DNA of 64,000 bases, taken from NCBI RefSeq assembly GCF_016734805.1, contig NZ_JAERQG010000003.1, positions 528,513 to 592,512 on the forward strand, given 5' to 3'. This stretch comes from Marivirga atlantica (lineage in GTDB: Bacteria; Bacteroidota; Bacteroidia; Cytophagales; Cyclobacteriaceae). The position numbers were made by a program, and so were the translations under genes. This document shows, piece by piece, positions 1 through 7,945 of this stretch (position 1 is its first letter; each line of letters starts with the position of its first letter). The notes below the pieces were generated by a model that had not been told where the DNA came from, ran no database searches, and worked only from the letters and a program-made list of their open reading frames with translations.

Positions 1-550
1 GAGGATTTACCAGACCAATAAATTGTAGATGTTCCTGCATATCTCGGCCCGTATGAAAAAGTGAATAGGCCATTATATTAGTCGGAATATCATTTCTAAA
101 AAGTCCCTTTTCAATTTCGGCTTTTACAAGCTCCTCGAAAATCTGTACCGCCTGCTGCATCATGTTATCAAATAAAGGTTTAACCGATGGTGAGTGCAAG
201 TTCTGAGACAATCCAAAAAGGAAGTGACTTTCTAAGTGGTGCTCAGTATCAAAATTGAGTCCTACTTTGAAGAGCTCAATAAAATAAGACCAGAAATCAG
301 GATAATCGTCTCTCTTAATCTGTGCTATGTAGGCTGCCTTTACCGCATTGGCTTTTTCGATTAGATAAAGAAACAAATCCATCTTGTCTTCAAAGTATTG
401 GTAAATGCTTCCCTTGGCTATACCAAGTTGTTTCACCACCTCTGAAATAGATGCTTCATCATAAGGCTTTACGGCAAACTCTCTGAGAAAAGCTTTTGTA
501 ATTAGCGCTTTCTTTTCAGCTTTCAGTTTGTTAAATGTAGCTTTAGGCAT
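1..550 (-). CDS. TetR/AcrR family transcriptional regulator (3' end cut by window edge)
   Basis: The reading frame starts at ATG 550 and stays open for 183 codons to the left edge, so the C-terminus is missing. The N-terminus has the usual TetR DNA-binding layout: a basic helix, then a helix-turn-helix around residues 27-55 with ISEVVKQLGIAKGSIYQYF followed by an acidic, aromatic linker (EDKMDLFLYLI). The remainder is the variable ligand-binding domain, and no ligand can be named. The gene is divergent from the secreted-protein gene at 749. Directly upstream lie two 14-bp palindromes flanking a TATATTTG -7 box, which strongly suggests autorepression. The true target genes may lie outside the window or be the divergent gene. 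Family assignment is secure; the specific role is unknown. Confidence 0.88.
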   Translation of the reverse strand, partial: MPKATFNKLKAEKKALITKAFLREFAVKPYDEASISEVVKQLGIAKGSIYQYFEDKMDLFLYLIEKANAVKAAYIAQIKRDDYPDFWSYFIELFKVGLNFDTEHHLESHFLFGLSQNLHSPSVKPLFDNMMQQAVQIFEELVKAEIEKGLFRNDIPTNIMAYSLFHTGRDMQEHLQFIGLVNP

Positions 551-555
551 ATTTA

Positions 556-601
556 TGACTTATCAGTCACAAATATAAAATAAATTATGACTAGTTAGTC
601 A
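556..601 (-). promoter_or_regulatory. Paired TetR-type operators flanking a -7 box
   Basis: Two perfect inverted repeats, TGACTTATCAGTCA (556-569) and TGACTAGTTAGTCA (588-601), share the arms TGACT/AGTCA with a 4-base spacer. Their centres are 32 bp apart, close to three helical turns. Between them on the minus strand is TATATTTG (577-570), matching the Bacteroidota -7 consensus TAnnTTTG for the regulator gene that starts at 550. One palindrome therefore covers the expected start point and the other the -33 region. Operator function is inferred from position and symmetry. Confidence 0.72.
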
Positions 602-681
602 CTTTAATTTAAAAAAGTTTTAAGAATGTTTTTATAAAATAAACTGCATATGGCATTTACGCTACTATCACTTAGTTGTAA

Positions 682-729
682 ATACCCTAATCAGGGTATG
701 TAATAAAGATTAAAGAACCCATACTTTTG
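682..729 (+). promoter_or_regulatory. Promoter of the 749 gene with upstream inverted repeat
   Basis: TACTTTTG at 722-729 fits the -7 box TAnnTTTG and lies 20 bases before the ATG at 749. About 23 bases further upstream is the inverted repeat ATACCCT-AATC-AGGGTAT (682-699), a compact two-half-site element of the kind bound by dimeric helix-turn-helix regulators. No clear -33 TTTG was found at normal spacing. The binding protein is unknown. Confidence 0.5.
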
Positions 730-748
730 AAAAAAAACATATACAGTT

Positions 749-1663
749 ATGAAAAAGCTAATTATTCTTATTCTAGTTTGTACACCCTTCATGTTATCAG
801 CGCAAGTACTCACTAAAAAAGACCTTAAAGACCGCAGTTACGGTGCAAAAAAACTTAAGAAAGCACCCAGAGAGATTTATATAAACAGCTTCTACATTGA
901 TTATCAAACCTATAAAGCAGTTTCTGCCTCTGCAGCTTCAGGGTTTAATAAATCCACAGCAAGTATAGCAGTAGGGATGATAAGCGAACTAAGTCCTGAA
1001 GATTTTCAACAGATTACCGACAAAGCATATGCAAGAGCTGAAAAAAAGTTAAAGGAAGCAGGCTTTAGAATTGTTCCTGCAGAAGAAGCCAAGGACATAG
1101 ACATGTTTAAAAAATTAGATATGATTAAAGGAGGTACTAATATTACCGGTACTTCAGTAAATACCATCCCTTCAAATAAATCATTTTTTTATAAGCCAAG
1201 CACTTTAGATAATAGTCCAAAGCTTTCAAAACAACTGGGTGATATACCTGTATTTGAATTAGCTATTCAAGTTAACTTCGTTGAGCTAATGAGAGATAAT
1301 ATTGGCACAGGCTCAACCTCTGTTAAAGGTAAAGTAGACCTTACTTTTTTCCCGAGTATAAGCAGAGTTGTTTGGTCTAATGGGGGCATAATGGGTGCTG
1401 CCAAAACAATGGTGATTTTTGACTCAAAGGGAAGACCGATTGAAATACCAGGCGTAATTAAATCTCAGAAATTAAAAGAATACGCTAATGCTAAGGGCAA
1501 AACAGATTATATAACTGGTACCAAGTACAATGTAAAAGAAAAGATAGAGGTAAGCCATCCTGTGAATATCGATAGAGACCTTTACATAAAACAAGTTGAC
1601 ACCTATATAAATGCATATGTAGATATTCTAGTTGATGAATTCTTAGAGTATGCCGTTAAATAG
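749..1663 (+). CDS. Secreted protein of unknown function
   Basis: The 304-residue product begins with a standard signal peptide (MKKLIILILVCTPFMLSAQ, cleavage near residue 18) and has no further membrane segment, so it should be periplasmic or exported. No known domain is recognised. The mature part is lysine-rich and alternates short helices and strands. A repeated statement of small residues near residue 45 (AVSASAASGF) may be a loop. The ATG at 749 is supported by a -7 box 20 bases upstream. The gene stands alone, divergent from the TetR gene and convergent with the SusC/SusD operon, and ends in a shared hairpin terminator. Function cannot be inferred. Confidence 0.75.
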   Translation: MKKLIILILVCTPFMLSAQVLTKKDLKDRSYGAKKLKKAPREIYINSFYIDYQTYKAVSASAASGFNKSTASIAVGMISELSPEDFQQITDKAYARAEKKLKEAGFRIVPAEEAKDIDMFKKLDMIKGGTNITGTSVNTIPSNKSFFYKPSTLDNSPKLSKQLGDIPVFELAIQVNFVELMRDNIGTGSTSVKGKVDLTFFPSISRVVWSNGGIMGAAKTMVIFDSKGRPIEIPGVIKSQKLKEYANAKGKTDYITGTKYNVKEKIEVSHPVNIDRDLYIKQVDTYINAYVDILVDEFLEYAVK

Positions 1664-1681
1664 TTAATTATTATTAAATAA

Positions 1682-1709
1682 AAAAGCGTGCATAGTAATG
1701 CACGCTTTT
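1682..1709. terminator. Bidirectional hairpin terminator
   Basis: AAAAGCGTGCAT (1682-1693) pairs perfectly with ATGCACGCTTTT (1698-1709) around the loop AGTA: a 12-bp stem with an A-tract on one side and a T-tract on the other. It sits between the convergent genes ending at 1663 (+) and 1733 (-) and can serve both. Confidence 0.9.
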
Positions 1710-1732
1710 AACCTTCTCAAAAACCAACTTAC

Positions 1733-2554
1733 TTAATTTGCAGGAGTAAGCACTACCGTTCCGGCATCACCGTAGGTATTGCTCCACTCCAAATTGATAG
1801 TGCCATCCGCATTTACTGTTCCACTAATGGTAAAAGGATCTCCATATCTATCAGCATCCCCGAGGTCAGATAAACTATTGCATATATCTCTAACTCTTCC
1901 AGAAGGTGGAGTATCATCATAGCCTTGAGGATATAAACCAAAAGACATATCGTCAATTGAGTAAACACCATCTGTCTCAGTTGGCGTTAATTCCACTTGA
2001 GCCGATAAACCTGCGTAAGGAGCGGCTTCCCCACCGGAACCATCTCCGAATGAACCTGAAGCAGTAGTATTATAAATACCACCAATATCAGATGGACAAG
2101 AGAAGTTGATGCTCCATTCAGGATTGCCAAGAGGTGTTAATTCTCGGCCATCCTCCATCATAATGCTAATACCAAACACCCACTTATCTCCTGGTGATAA
2201 ATCAGCCTCAGTTAACACATTTCCATTTACAGGAACATCTGCAAAAAGGTCATTGGTAGAAATTACCAAATCACCGGATTCAGTAATAGGACTTAATGAA
2301 ACTACTTCAGAATTACCTTCAGTAGTCATCAATTGCTTAGTTATCTGAACTTCATCAATTGATGCGCTAGATGTTTCCTGTAAATCAAATGATAAAGTTA
2401 CCTCACTGGTTTCACCATTTAGGTAGCTTGATGTTCCTGACACTACAACATCTCCACCTTCTGATACATTATCTATCAATAGTTCTTCCTCTAAACATGC
2501 GGTAAGAGAAAGCACCATTAAAAACAAACTGATTCTATATATTATATTTTTCAT
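1733..2554 (-). CDS. Surface lipoprotein, third gene of a SusC/SusD operon
   Basis: The 273-residue product carries a lipoprotein signal peptide ending in LSLTAC, with Cys20 the lipidation site. It is followed by EEE, an acidic stretch like the surface-export signals of Bacteroidota lipoproteins. The rest is predicted beta-rich and acidic, without a named domain. It starts 13 bases after the SusD-like gene stops and is the last gene of the unit, the position usually held by a surface glycan- or ligand-binding protein (SusE/SusF-like in role, not in sequence). Binding of the same substrate as the neighbouring SusC/SusD pair is an inference. No catalytic motif is visible. Confidence 0.72.
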   Translation of the reverse strand: MKNIIYRISLFLMVLSLTACLEEELLIDNVSEGGDVVVSGTSSYLNGETSEVTLSFDLQETSSASIDEVQITKQLMTTEGNSEVVSLSPITESGDLVISTNDLFADVPVNGNVLTEADLSPGDKWVFGISIMMEDGRELTPLGNPEWSINFSCPSDIGGIYNTTASGSFGDGSGGEAAPYAGLSAQVELTPTETDGVYSIDDMSFGLYPQGYDDTPPSGRVRDICNSLSDLGDADRYGDPFTISGTVNADGTINLEWSNTYGDAGTVVLTPAN

Positions 2555-2567
2555 GATATTGTCGTTT

Positions 2568-3995
2568 TTAGTTTACATCCCATTCTACCGGATCATTAAA
2601 AATATTCACCGCTGGTGGATTGCCTGGGTTATTCGTCAACTCAGCATTCACATAAGGGTATCTTAATGGAATGATGCCTCCGGATATGTTATTCTGAGCT
2701 GGAGTGAGAGCCGGTATACCTGATCTTCTCCATTCATTATAAGCTTCTACACCTCTGGCAAAAAGAGAGATATATCTTTGAGTCATCAACTGGTCATATG
2801 CATTGTTAGCGTCATATGCCGCTGGTTGACCTGAATCTAAATAATTGCCTACTGCCACACCATAGTAATCAAATGCTGCGGTTACCGCTTCTTCATAGAG
2901 CTGTTGTGCATTTGCACCATTCACCCAACCTCTGATAGCTGCCTCGGCCTCTACGAATTTCACATCATAATAGGTTAAAAGTGGTACTGGTGAAGTCTCC
3001 TGAACAAATACAGTCCCGATACGTGATACAATGGTATTTCCACTGCCATCCTGAGGTAAATTAGTCGGGTTACCATTAGGCACTCCTGAATAATCACCGT
3101 TGACATCTCTCCTGAGTAATGTACCTACTCTAGGATCATTCAAATCTTCCAGAATTGCTACAAAGGTATCCGAAGCACCATAATCTGTGGCTCTGTTAAA
3201 CTCCTGCTGAAAAAGTGGATTAGCATTGGTTTCAAGCCTTGAACCAAAGATTAATTCTACATCATCTCCACTTTCCAGTATAGGAGCACCACTATTGAGA
3301 ATAGCTGACACACCATCTCGTGCTGCATTTTCATCAACCTCAGAAAGCCTCATATAAGCCACCAGCTTGATAGAATTAGCGAATTTTATCCATAGAGCCA
3401 TGTCTCCTCCTGCAATTAAATCTTCTGTTGCTATTACGGCAGATTCCTCATCAACCTCATCAATAGCCAGATCTAACTCGGCAATTATGTCACTATAAAC
3501 ATCTCTCTGCTCATCATAAGCAGGAGTGATATTACCTGCTACTCCATTTAATGCTTCAGTATAAGGTATATCACCAAACAGGTCAGCCATCATTTGGAAA
3601 TAATAGGCTTTCATGATCCTTGCTTGTGCTCTATAATTAGGCAGCTCTTCTGACTGATCAATAATAATTTGCAAGTCGTTCAGAGCTCCAGCATAAATTT
3701 GAGCCCATGCATTATTAAAAGTAGCATCCGTTACATCGTATCTATCAATACGCTGATACTGGCCACCAGTAGTTGCCCAATGCTGCACCCAAAATGAAGC
3801 GGCTCTATTCAATTCACCACCTAGATAGTAGGTTCCCTGTACCTGAGCAGATGGTAAAAGAAAGTTTGATGGTACAGCCTCAGGATTATTCGGATTTTCA
3901 TTAATCTCCGTAATATCCTCCAAACATGCTGAAAGTGTTGCTGAAAACAGCAAAAGCACAAACAGTCTGATTATATATATATTTATGTTTTTCAT
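2568..3995 (-). CDS. SusD/RagB-like outer-membrane lipoprotein (SusD-like 2 subfamily)
   Basis: This 475-residue lipoprotein (lipobox ending at Cys24, LSAC) forms the surface lid of a SusC-type transporter. It shows the features of the SusD-like family: an N-terminal segment ITEINENPNNPEAVP, helical TPR-like parts (residues about 90-220, with the ARIMKAYYFQMMADLFGDIPYTEAL segment) and a C-terminal block containing YDQLMTQRYISLFARGVEAYNEWRRSG. These match the SusD-like_2 rather than the classic SusD subfamily. It lies 16 bases downstream of the SusC gene and 13 bases upstream of the third lipoprotein, so the three are co-transcribed. The substrate is not predictable: no glycoside hydrolase or protease is adjacent. 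Confidence 0.93.
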   Translation of the reverse strand: MKNINIYIIRLFVLLLFSATLSACLEDITEINENPNNPEAVPSNFLLPSAQVQGTYYLGGELNRAASFWVQHWATTGGQYQRIDRYDVTDATFNNAWAQIYAGALNDLQIIIDQSEELPNYRAQARIMKAYYFQMMADLFGDIPYTEALNGVAGNITPAYDEQRDVYSDIIAELDLAIDEVDEESAVIATEDLIAGGDMALWIKFANSIKLVAYMRLSEVDENAARDGVSAILNSGAPILESGDDVELIFGSRLETNANPLFQQEFNRATDYGASDTFVAILEDLNDPRVGTLLRRDVNGDYSGVPNGNPTNLPQDGSGNTIVSRIGTVFVQETSPVPLLTYYDVKFVEAEAAIRGWVNGANAQQLYEEAVTAAFDYYGVAVGNYLDSGQPAAYDANNAYDQLMTQRYISLFARGVEAYNEWRRSGIPALTPAQNNISGGIIPLRYPYVNAELTNNPGNPPAVNIFNDPVEWDVN

Positions 3996-4011
3996 GATTT
4001 CTTCGCTTATG

Positions 4012-7000
4012 TTAGAATGTGAACTTTAAGTTGAATCCCCAACTTTTAGTGCTTGGAATAGTGGCATACTCATACCCCTGATTGTCCGCAGCACCAAACA
4101 TGCTTACTTCCGGATCTATATAAGGATTAGGTGTGCTTAACCATAGGTTTCTACCAACAGCCGAAACGTATACACTGCCAAATGGTGTTTTATCCAGAAT
4201 AGACTTAGGTAAACCGTAACCTAGGGAAACCTCTCTCAGTTTAATAAATGATGCATCTACTAAACCTAGCTCCGTATCTCCGAAAAGACTGAAGCTACTC
4301 CAGAAACTCTCATTATCTACTACGAGGCTATTTTTAGTATATGTTGTATCGCCTTCTGTACTAATACTTTCGGCAACACCATTAAACACTATACCTGACT
4401 CACGACCTAATTCGGTTTCTTTCGCAAAGCCATTAACACGATAATGTGATACAGATGATGAATATAAATTACCACCCTTTCTCATCTCAAACAGAATAGA
4501 CAGATCTATACCCTTATAAGAGAAGTTGTTTCTTAATCCACCATTCCAATCAGGAATTACCTTCGCTACAGGTCCTTGCTCATTAGTTAATACTGGTAAG
4601 CCTGTGCTTTGACTAACAATCACCTCTCCGGCATCATTTCTTCTCCATGATCTTCCATAAATTACCGGATAAGGCTGACCTAAATATGCAACTGATGAAA
4701 CACTGGTGAAACCTGCCCTACCAACATTAAGCTGCTCCAGATCACCAAATAGTTCTTCCACTTTATTATCAACCTTTGTCCAGTTAGCTTGAATATCCCA
4801 TCTGAATCCACTCTTTGTCCTGATTGGTGTACCTGTTAAGAGTAGTTCGATGCCCTTATTGGTCATTAAACCGGCATTTCTTGTAACAGTAGTATAACCA
4901 GACGAAGGCGCAATATTAACATTGAATATTTGATTCGAAGATTGTGAATCAAAGTAAGTCGCATCTAATGTTAAACGATCATTCCAAAAACCTATCTCAG
5001 CTCCGATTTCCCAAGAAGTAGTGATTTCAGGAATAAGATCAGGAGTTCCTATTCTGTTACCTGCTGAAAAACCAGTCACACCATTAAATGGGAAGTTGAT
5101 ACCATTAAATAATCCGTCAAAAGTTCCTCCCTGGCCATATACTGAACTGAGTACGTAAGGGTTAGCATCATTACCTACCTGCCCCCAGTTACCTCTTAAC
5201 TTAAGGTAGGTCATATAATCATTCTCTAAAGATGGAATGGCTTCGGTTAAAATAACTGAACCCGATACCGATGGATAGAAGAATGTATTAGCATCTGCTG
5301 GTAAAGTTGATGACCAATCGTTACGTGCAGTAAAGTCAATGTAAGCCCAGTTTCTAAATCCCAAGTTTAAGTTACCATAAACTCCAAATAACCTGCGCTC
5401 ATTCAAATTATTGGTAGCTGTTGGCTGACCATCAATGTTAGAGTAGTTGTACAAATCAGGCACTACTATAGCAGGTGCTGAAGAAAAAACATTCTGAACT
5501 CTTCTTCTATTATCATTTATACCTAGTACACCTGAAATTGAGAAGTCGGAACCTATTTCTTTATCAACATTTAAGAATAGATCGCTATTTAGCTGATTGT
5601 AAACAAATTGATCTTCATAGAAAGCACCATCAACATTGGCTACTGTGTTAATAGCAGTTCTACCCTTTCTGGCATCTACATATACATCTGTACCAACCCT
5701 AGCTATTAGTTCTATGCCTTCTGCAAATTTATAGCCTAATAAAACTTTACCATTTACCCTATCTCTTCTTTGCGAAGTCCTGTTTTTATTTACTACCCAA
5801 TATGGGTTATTCCAAAAACCAGAGCCATACTCTAACTGTGTACCATCTGGCGCTTCATAATCCTTCCAGGGGCTTATATCTAAATCTACACCCGTATAAA
5901 GGGCCTGCCACATAAATGAAGTCTGAGTTTGACCAGCTGGTGGAATATTACCTGATTGAGTTAAGGTATAAGTAGCTGATATTTCCGATCTGAAATTATT
6001 AGCCAGTTGAGTACCAGCCTTTAGTGTAGCTGTAGTTCTGGTAACATCTGTGCTAGGCACAATGCCTTCAGATGTAGCATTAGAAAAAGACATTCTATAA
6101 TGCGTATCTTCTTTTCCTCCACTAACAGATATACTGTTATTAAAAGTAGTACCAGTCTGTAAAAACTGCTTTAAGAACTGATCCTTAGCAGTTAAAGCTA
6201 CAGAATCTGGTTGTCCTTCCCACTCATCATTAGGGTTGTAAACAGTTTGACCTTCAAATTTTGGACCCCAGCCTGAAAAACCTGTTGGGTTATACACCCC
6301 ACCACTTCCTGTGGCATATGTTCGTTGAAATTCTGGGTAGCGCAGTACATTATCAAAAGTAACGCTTGAATTAACTGTAATAGAAGTTTTTCCCTTTGCT
6401 CCCTTTCCTGATTTAGTCGTGATTAAGATAACTCCATTAGCCGCTCTGGAACCATAAAGTGCTGCAGCTGAAGGCCCCTTTAATACTGTCATAGAAGCAA
6501 TATCATCAGGATTAATATCAGCACCAGAATTTGAAAATGATGCTCCGGATCTTAAATCTGTCGATTGACGTTGGGTGTTATCGATTGGCACGCCATCAAT
6601 CACGAATAAAGGTTGGTTACCATTTGTTAAAGAAGTTGGTCCTCGAACAACTATCCTGGTGGCACCACCTACAGCTCCTGTAGAATTATTGATTTGAACA
6701 CCGGATACTTTACCTTGCAAACTGCTGAGTAAATTGGTATTTGCTGCTTTGGTAATCTCATCTGAATCTAAATTTTGAGTAGCATAACCAAGAGATTTTG
6801 CCTGTCGCTCAACACCTAAACCAGTCACTAATACTTCCTGAAGTTGCTCTACACTCAACTCCATTTGAACATCAACTACTGATCGGCTTCCTATAGCTTC
6901 TTCCTTTTTCTTCATCCCGATGAAGGAAAAAACAAGCACCCCTCCTTCTTCTGGAACAGTCAGCTTATAATTACCTTCAATATCGGTTGAAGCTCCGGTT

Positions 7001-7143
7001 CCCGTTCCTTTTAATAAGACATTGACCCCGGGAATGGGCTCTCCGTCATCTGCTCCGGTAACTTTTCCGGAAACAGTCCTGCTTTGCGCCCACAGCATTT
7101 GCGCGAGCAGCAAACAGCCTAATAATGCGTAAATCTTTTTCAT
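4012..7143 (-). CDS. SusC/RagA family TonB-dependent outer-membrane transporter
   Basis: The 1043-residue protein imports a ligand presented by the SusD-like partner, powered by TonB. It has a signal peptide (to about residue 19), a carboxypeptidase-regulatory-like beta-sandwich (about 23-100, VSGKVTGADDGEPIPGVNV), a plug domain (about 105-245) and a 22-strand-type beta-barrel ending in the aromatic terminus FNLKFTF. The SusC signatures PLFVIDGVPIDN and KGPSAAALYGSRAANGVILI are clear. Length is typical for SusC (about 1000-1100). It is first in the operon with the SusD-like and lipoprotein genes. The 171 bases upstream separate it from the response-regulator gene on the same strand, so the two-component system probably controls it. 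Confidence 0.95.
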   Translation of the reverse strand: MKKIYALLGCLLLAQMLWAQSRTVSGKVTGADDGEPIPGVNVLLKGTGTGASTDIEGNYKLTVPEEGGVLVFSFIGMKKKEEAIGSRSVVDVQMELSVEQLQEVLVTGLGVERQAKSLGYATQNLDSDEITKAANTNLLSSLQGKVSGVQINNSTGAVGGATRIVVRGPTSLTNGNQPLFVIDGVPIDNTQRQSTDLRSGASFSNSGADINPDDIASMTVLKGPSAAALYGSRAANGVILITTKSGKGAKGKTSITVNSSVTFDNVLRYPEFQRTYATGSGGVYNPTGFSGWGPKFEGQTVYNPNDEWEGQPDSVALTAKDQFLKQFLQTGTTFNNSISVSGGKEDTHYRMSFSNATSEGIVPSTDVTRTTATLKAGTQLANNFRSEISATYTLTQSGNIPPAGQTQTSFMWQALYTGVDLDISPWKDYEAPDGTQLEYGSGFWNNPYWVVNKNRTSQRRDRVNGKVLLGYKFAEGIELIARVGTDVYVDARKGRTAINTVANVDGAFYEDQFVYNQLNSDLFLNVDKEIGSDFSISGVLGINDNRRRVQNVFSSAPAIVVPDLYNYSNIDGQPTATNNLNERRLFGVYGNLNLGFRNWAYIDFTARNDWSSTLPADANTFFYPSVSGSVILTEAIPSLENDYMTYLKLRGNWGQVGNDANPYVLSSVYGQGGTFDGLFNGINFPFNGVTGFSAGNRIGTPDLIPEITTSWEIGAEIGFWNDRLTLDATYFDSQSSNQIFNVNIAPSSGYTTVTRNAGLMTNKGIELLLTGTPIRTKSGFRWDIQANWTKVDNKVEELFGDLEQLNVGRAGFTSVSSVAYLGQPYPVIYGRSWRRNDAGEVIVSQSTGLPVLTNEQGPVAKVIPDWNGGLRNNFSYKGIDLSILFEMRKGGNLYSSSVSHYRVNGFAKETELGRESGIVFNGVAESISTEGDTTYTKNSLVVDNESFWSSFSLFGDTELGLVDASFIKLREVSLGYGLPKSILDKTPFGSVYVSAVGRNLWLSTPNPYIDPEVSMFGAADNQGYEYATIPSTKSWGFNLKFTF

Positions 7144-7314
7144 ACATTAGTGTTTAGTGTTAAAAATTGATTAGCAGCATGCGACATAAATCCTCTTTGA
7201 AAAGATTTAGTCGTAGCCTTAAATCAAATTTGGCTAAACACAAGGCCGTATCATTCACGCAAAATAGAGTGAATAATTAGGTTGATTTTACCGCATAATG
7301 GGTGAGTAATGAAA

Positions 7315-7938
7315 TTAAATCAGGTGATCTTTACGTGCTCTATCAATAGCTTCCGACTTTGAATTTACATTGAGCTTCACGTAAATATTCTTGATATGAG
7401 AGCGAGCTGTTTCTTTAGAGATAAAAAGTTCTTCGGATATTTGCGTATAGCTTTTACCTTCAGCAATAAGCTTAAGTACTTCTGTTTCTCTGGATGAGAG
7501 CGGTGAATTAGGGTTCACATGAAAATTCTGAATTACCATCCTGGCAATTTGAGAACTCATAGGCGCCCCTCCTTTAGTGATTTCTTCTAAAGCGCTGATA
7601 ATTTCCAGGTAATTCGCATTCTTGATAATATAGCCACTAGCCCCAGCTTTCAATCCCTTAAATACAAGTTCGGAATCCTCGTATACGGTAACTATAACAC
7701 ATTCTGTTTTTGGACTTTTCTCTTTTATCTGGCTAATAGCTTCTATACCGTTGATACCGGGTAGTTCAAGGTCAACCATAGCAATATCAGGCTTGCTTTT
7801 GGTAATCTCTTTTATGGCACTTTCTCCATCAGGATAGGTTTTGCTAACGAAAAAAGAGCTTGAGCCATTAATAATGAGCTCAAAGCTATCTCTAAGGTCT
7901 TCCTGATCTTCAATTATGATTACTTTCTTCTTAAACAT
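7315..7938 (-). CDS. NarL/FixJ-type response regulator
   Basis: The 207-residue protein has an N-terminal receiver domain (about 4-120) with the acidic pair in IIEDQED, phospho-acceptor Asp56 in MVDLELPG and the conserved Lys106 in GYIIKNAN. A linker leads to a LuxR-type helix-turn-helix at about 142-200 (LSSRETEVLKLIAEGKSYTQISEELFISKETARSHIKNIYVKL). All key residues are present, so it should be activated by phosphorylation. It starts 7 bases after the histidine kinase gene stops, so the two form a cognate pair. The next gene downstream on the same strand is the SusC operon, its likely target. Confidence 0.94.
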   Translation of the reverse strand: MFKKKVIIIEDQEDLRDSFELIINGSSSFFVSKTYPDGESAIKEITKSKPDIAMVDLELPGINGIEAISQIKEKSPKTECVIVTVYEDSELVFKGLKAGASGYIIKNANYLEIISALEEITKGGAPMSSQIARMVIQNFHVNPNSPLSSRETEVLKLIAEGKSYTQISEELFISKETARSHIKNIYVKLNVNSKSEAIDRARKDHLI

Positions 7939-7945
7939 AATCTTG

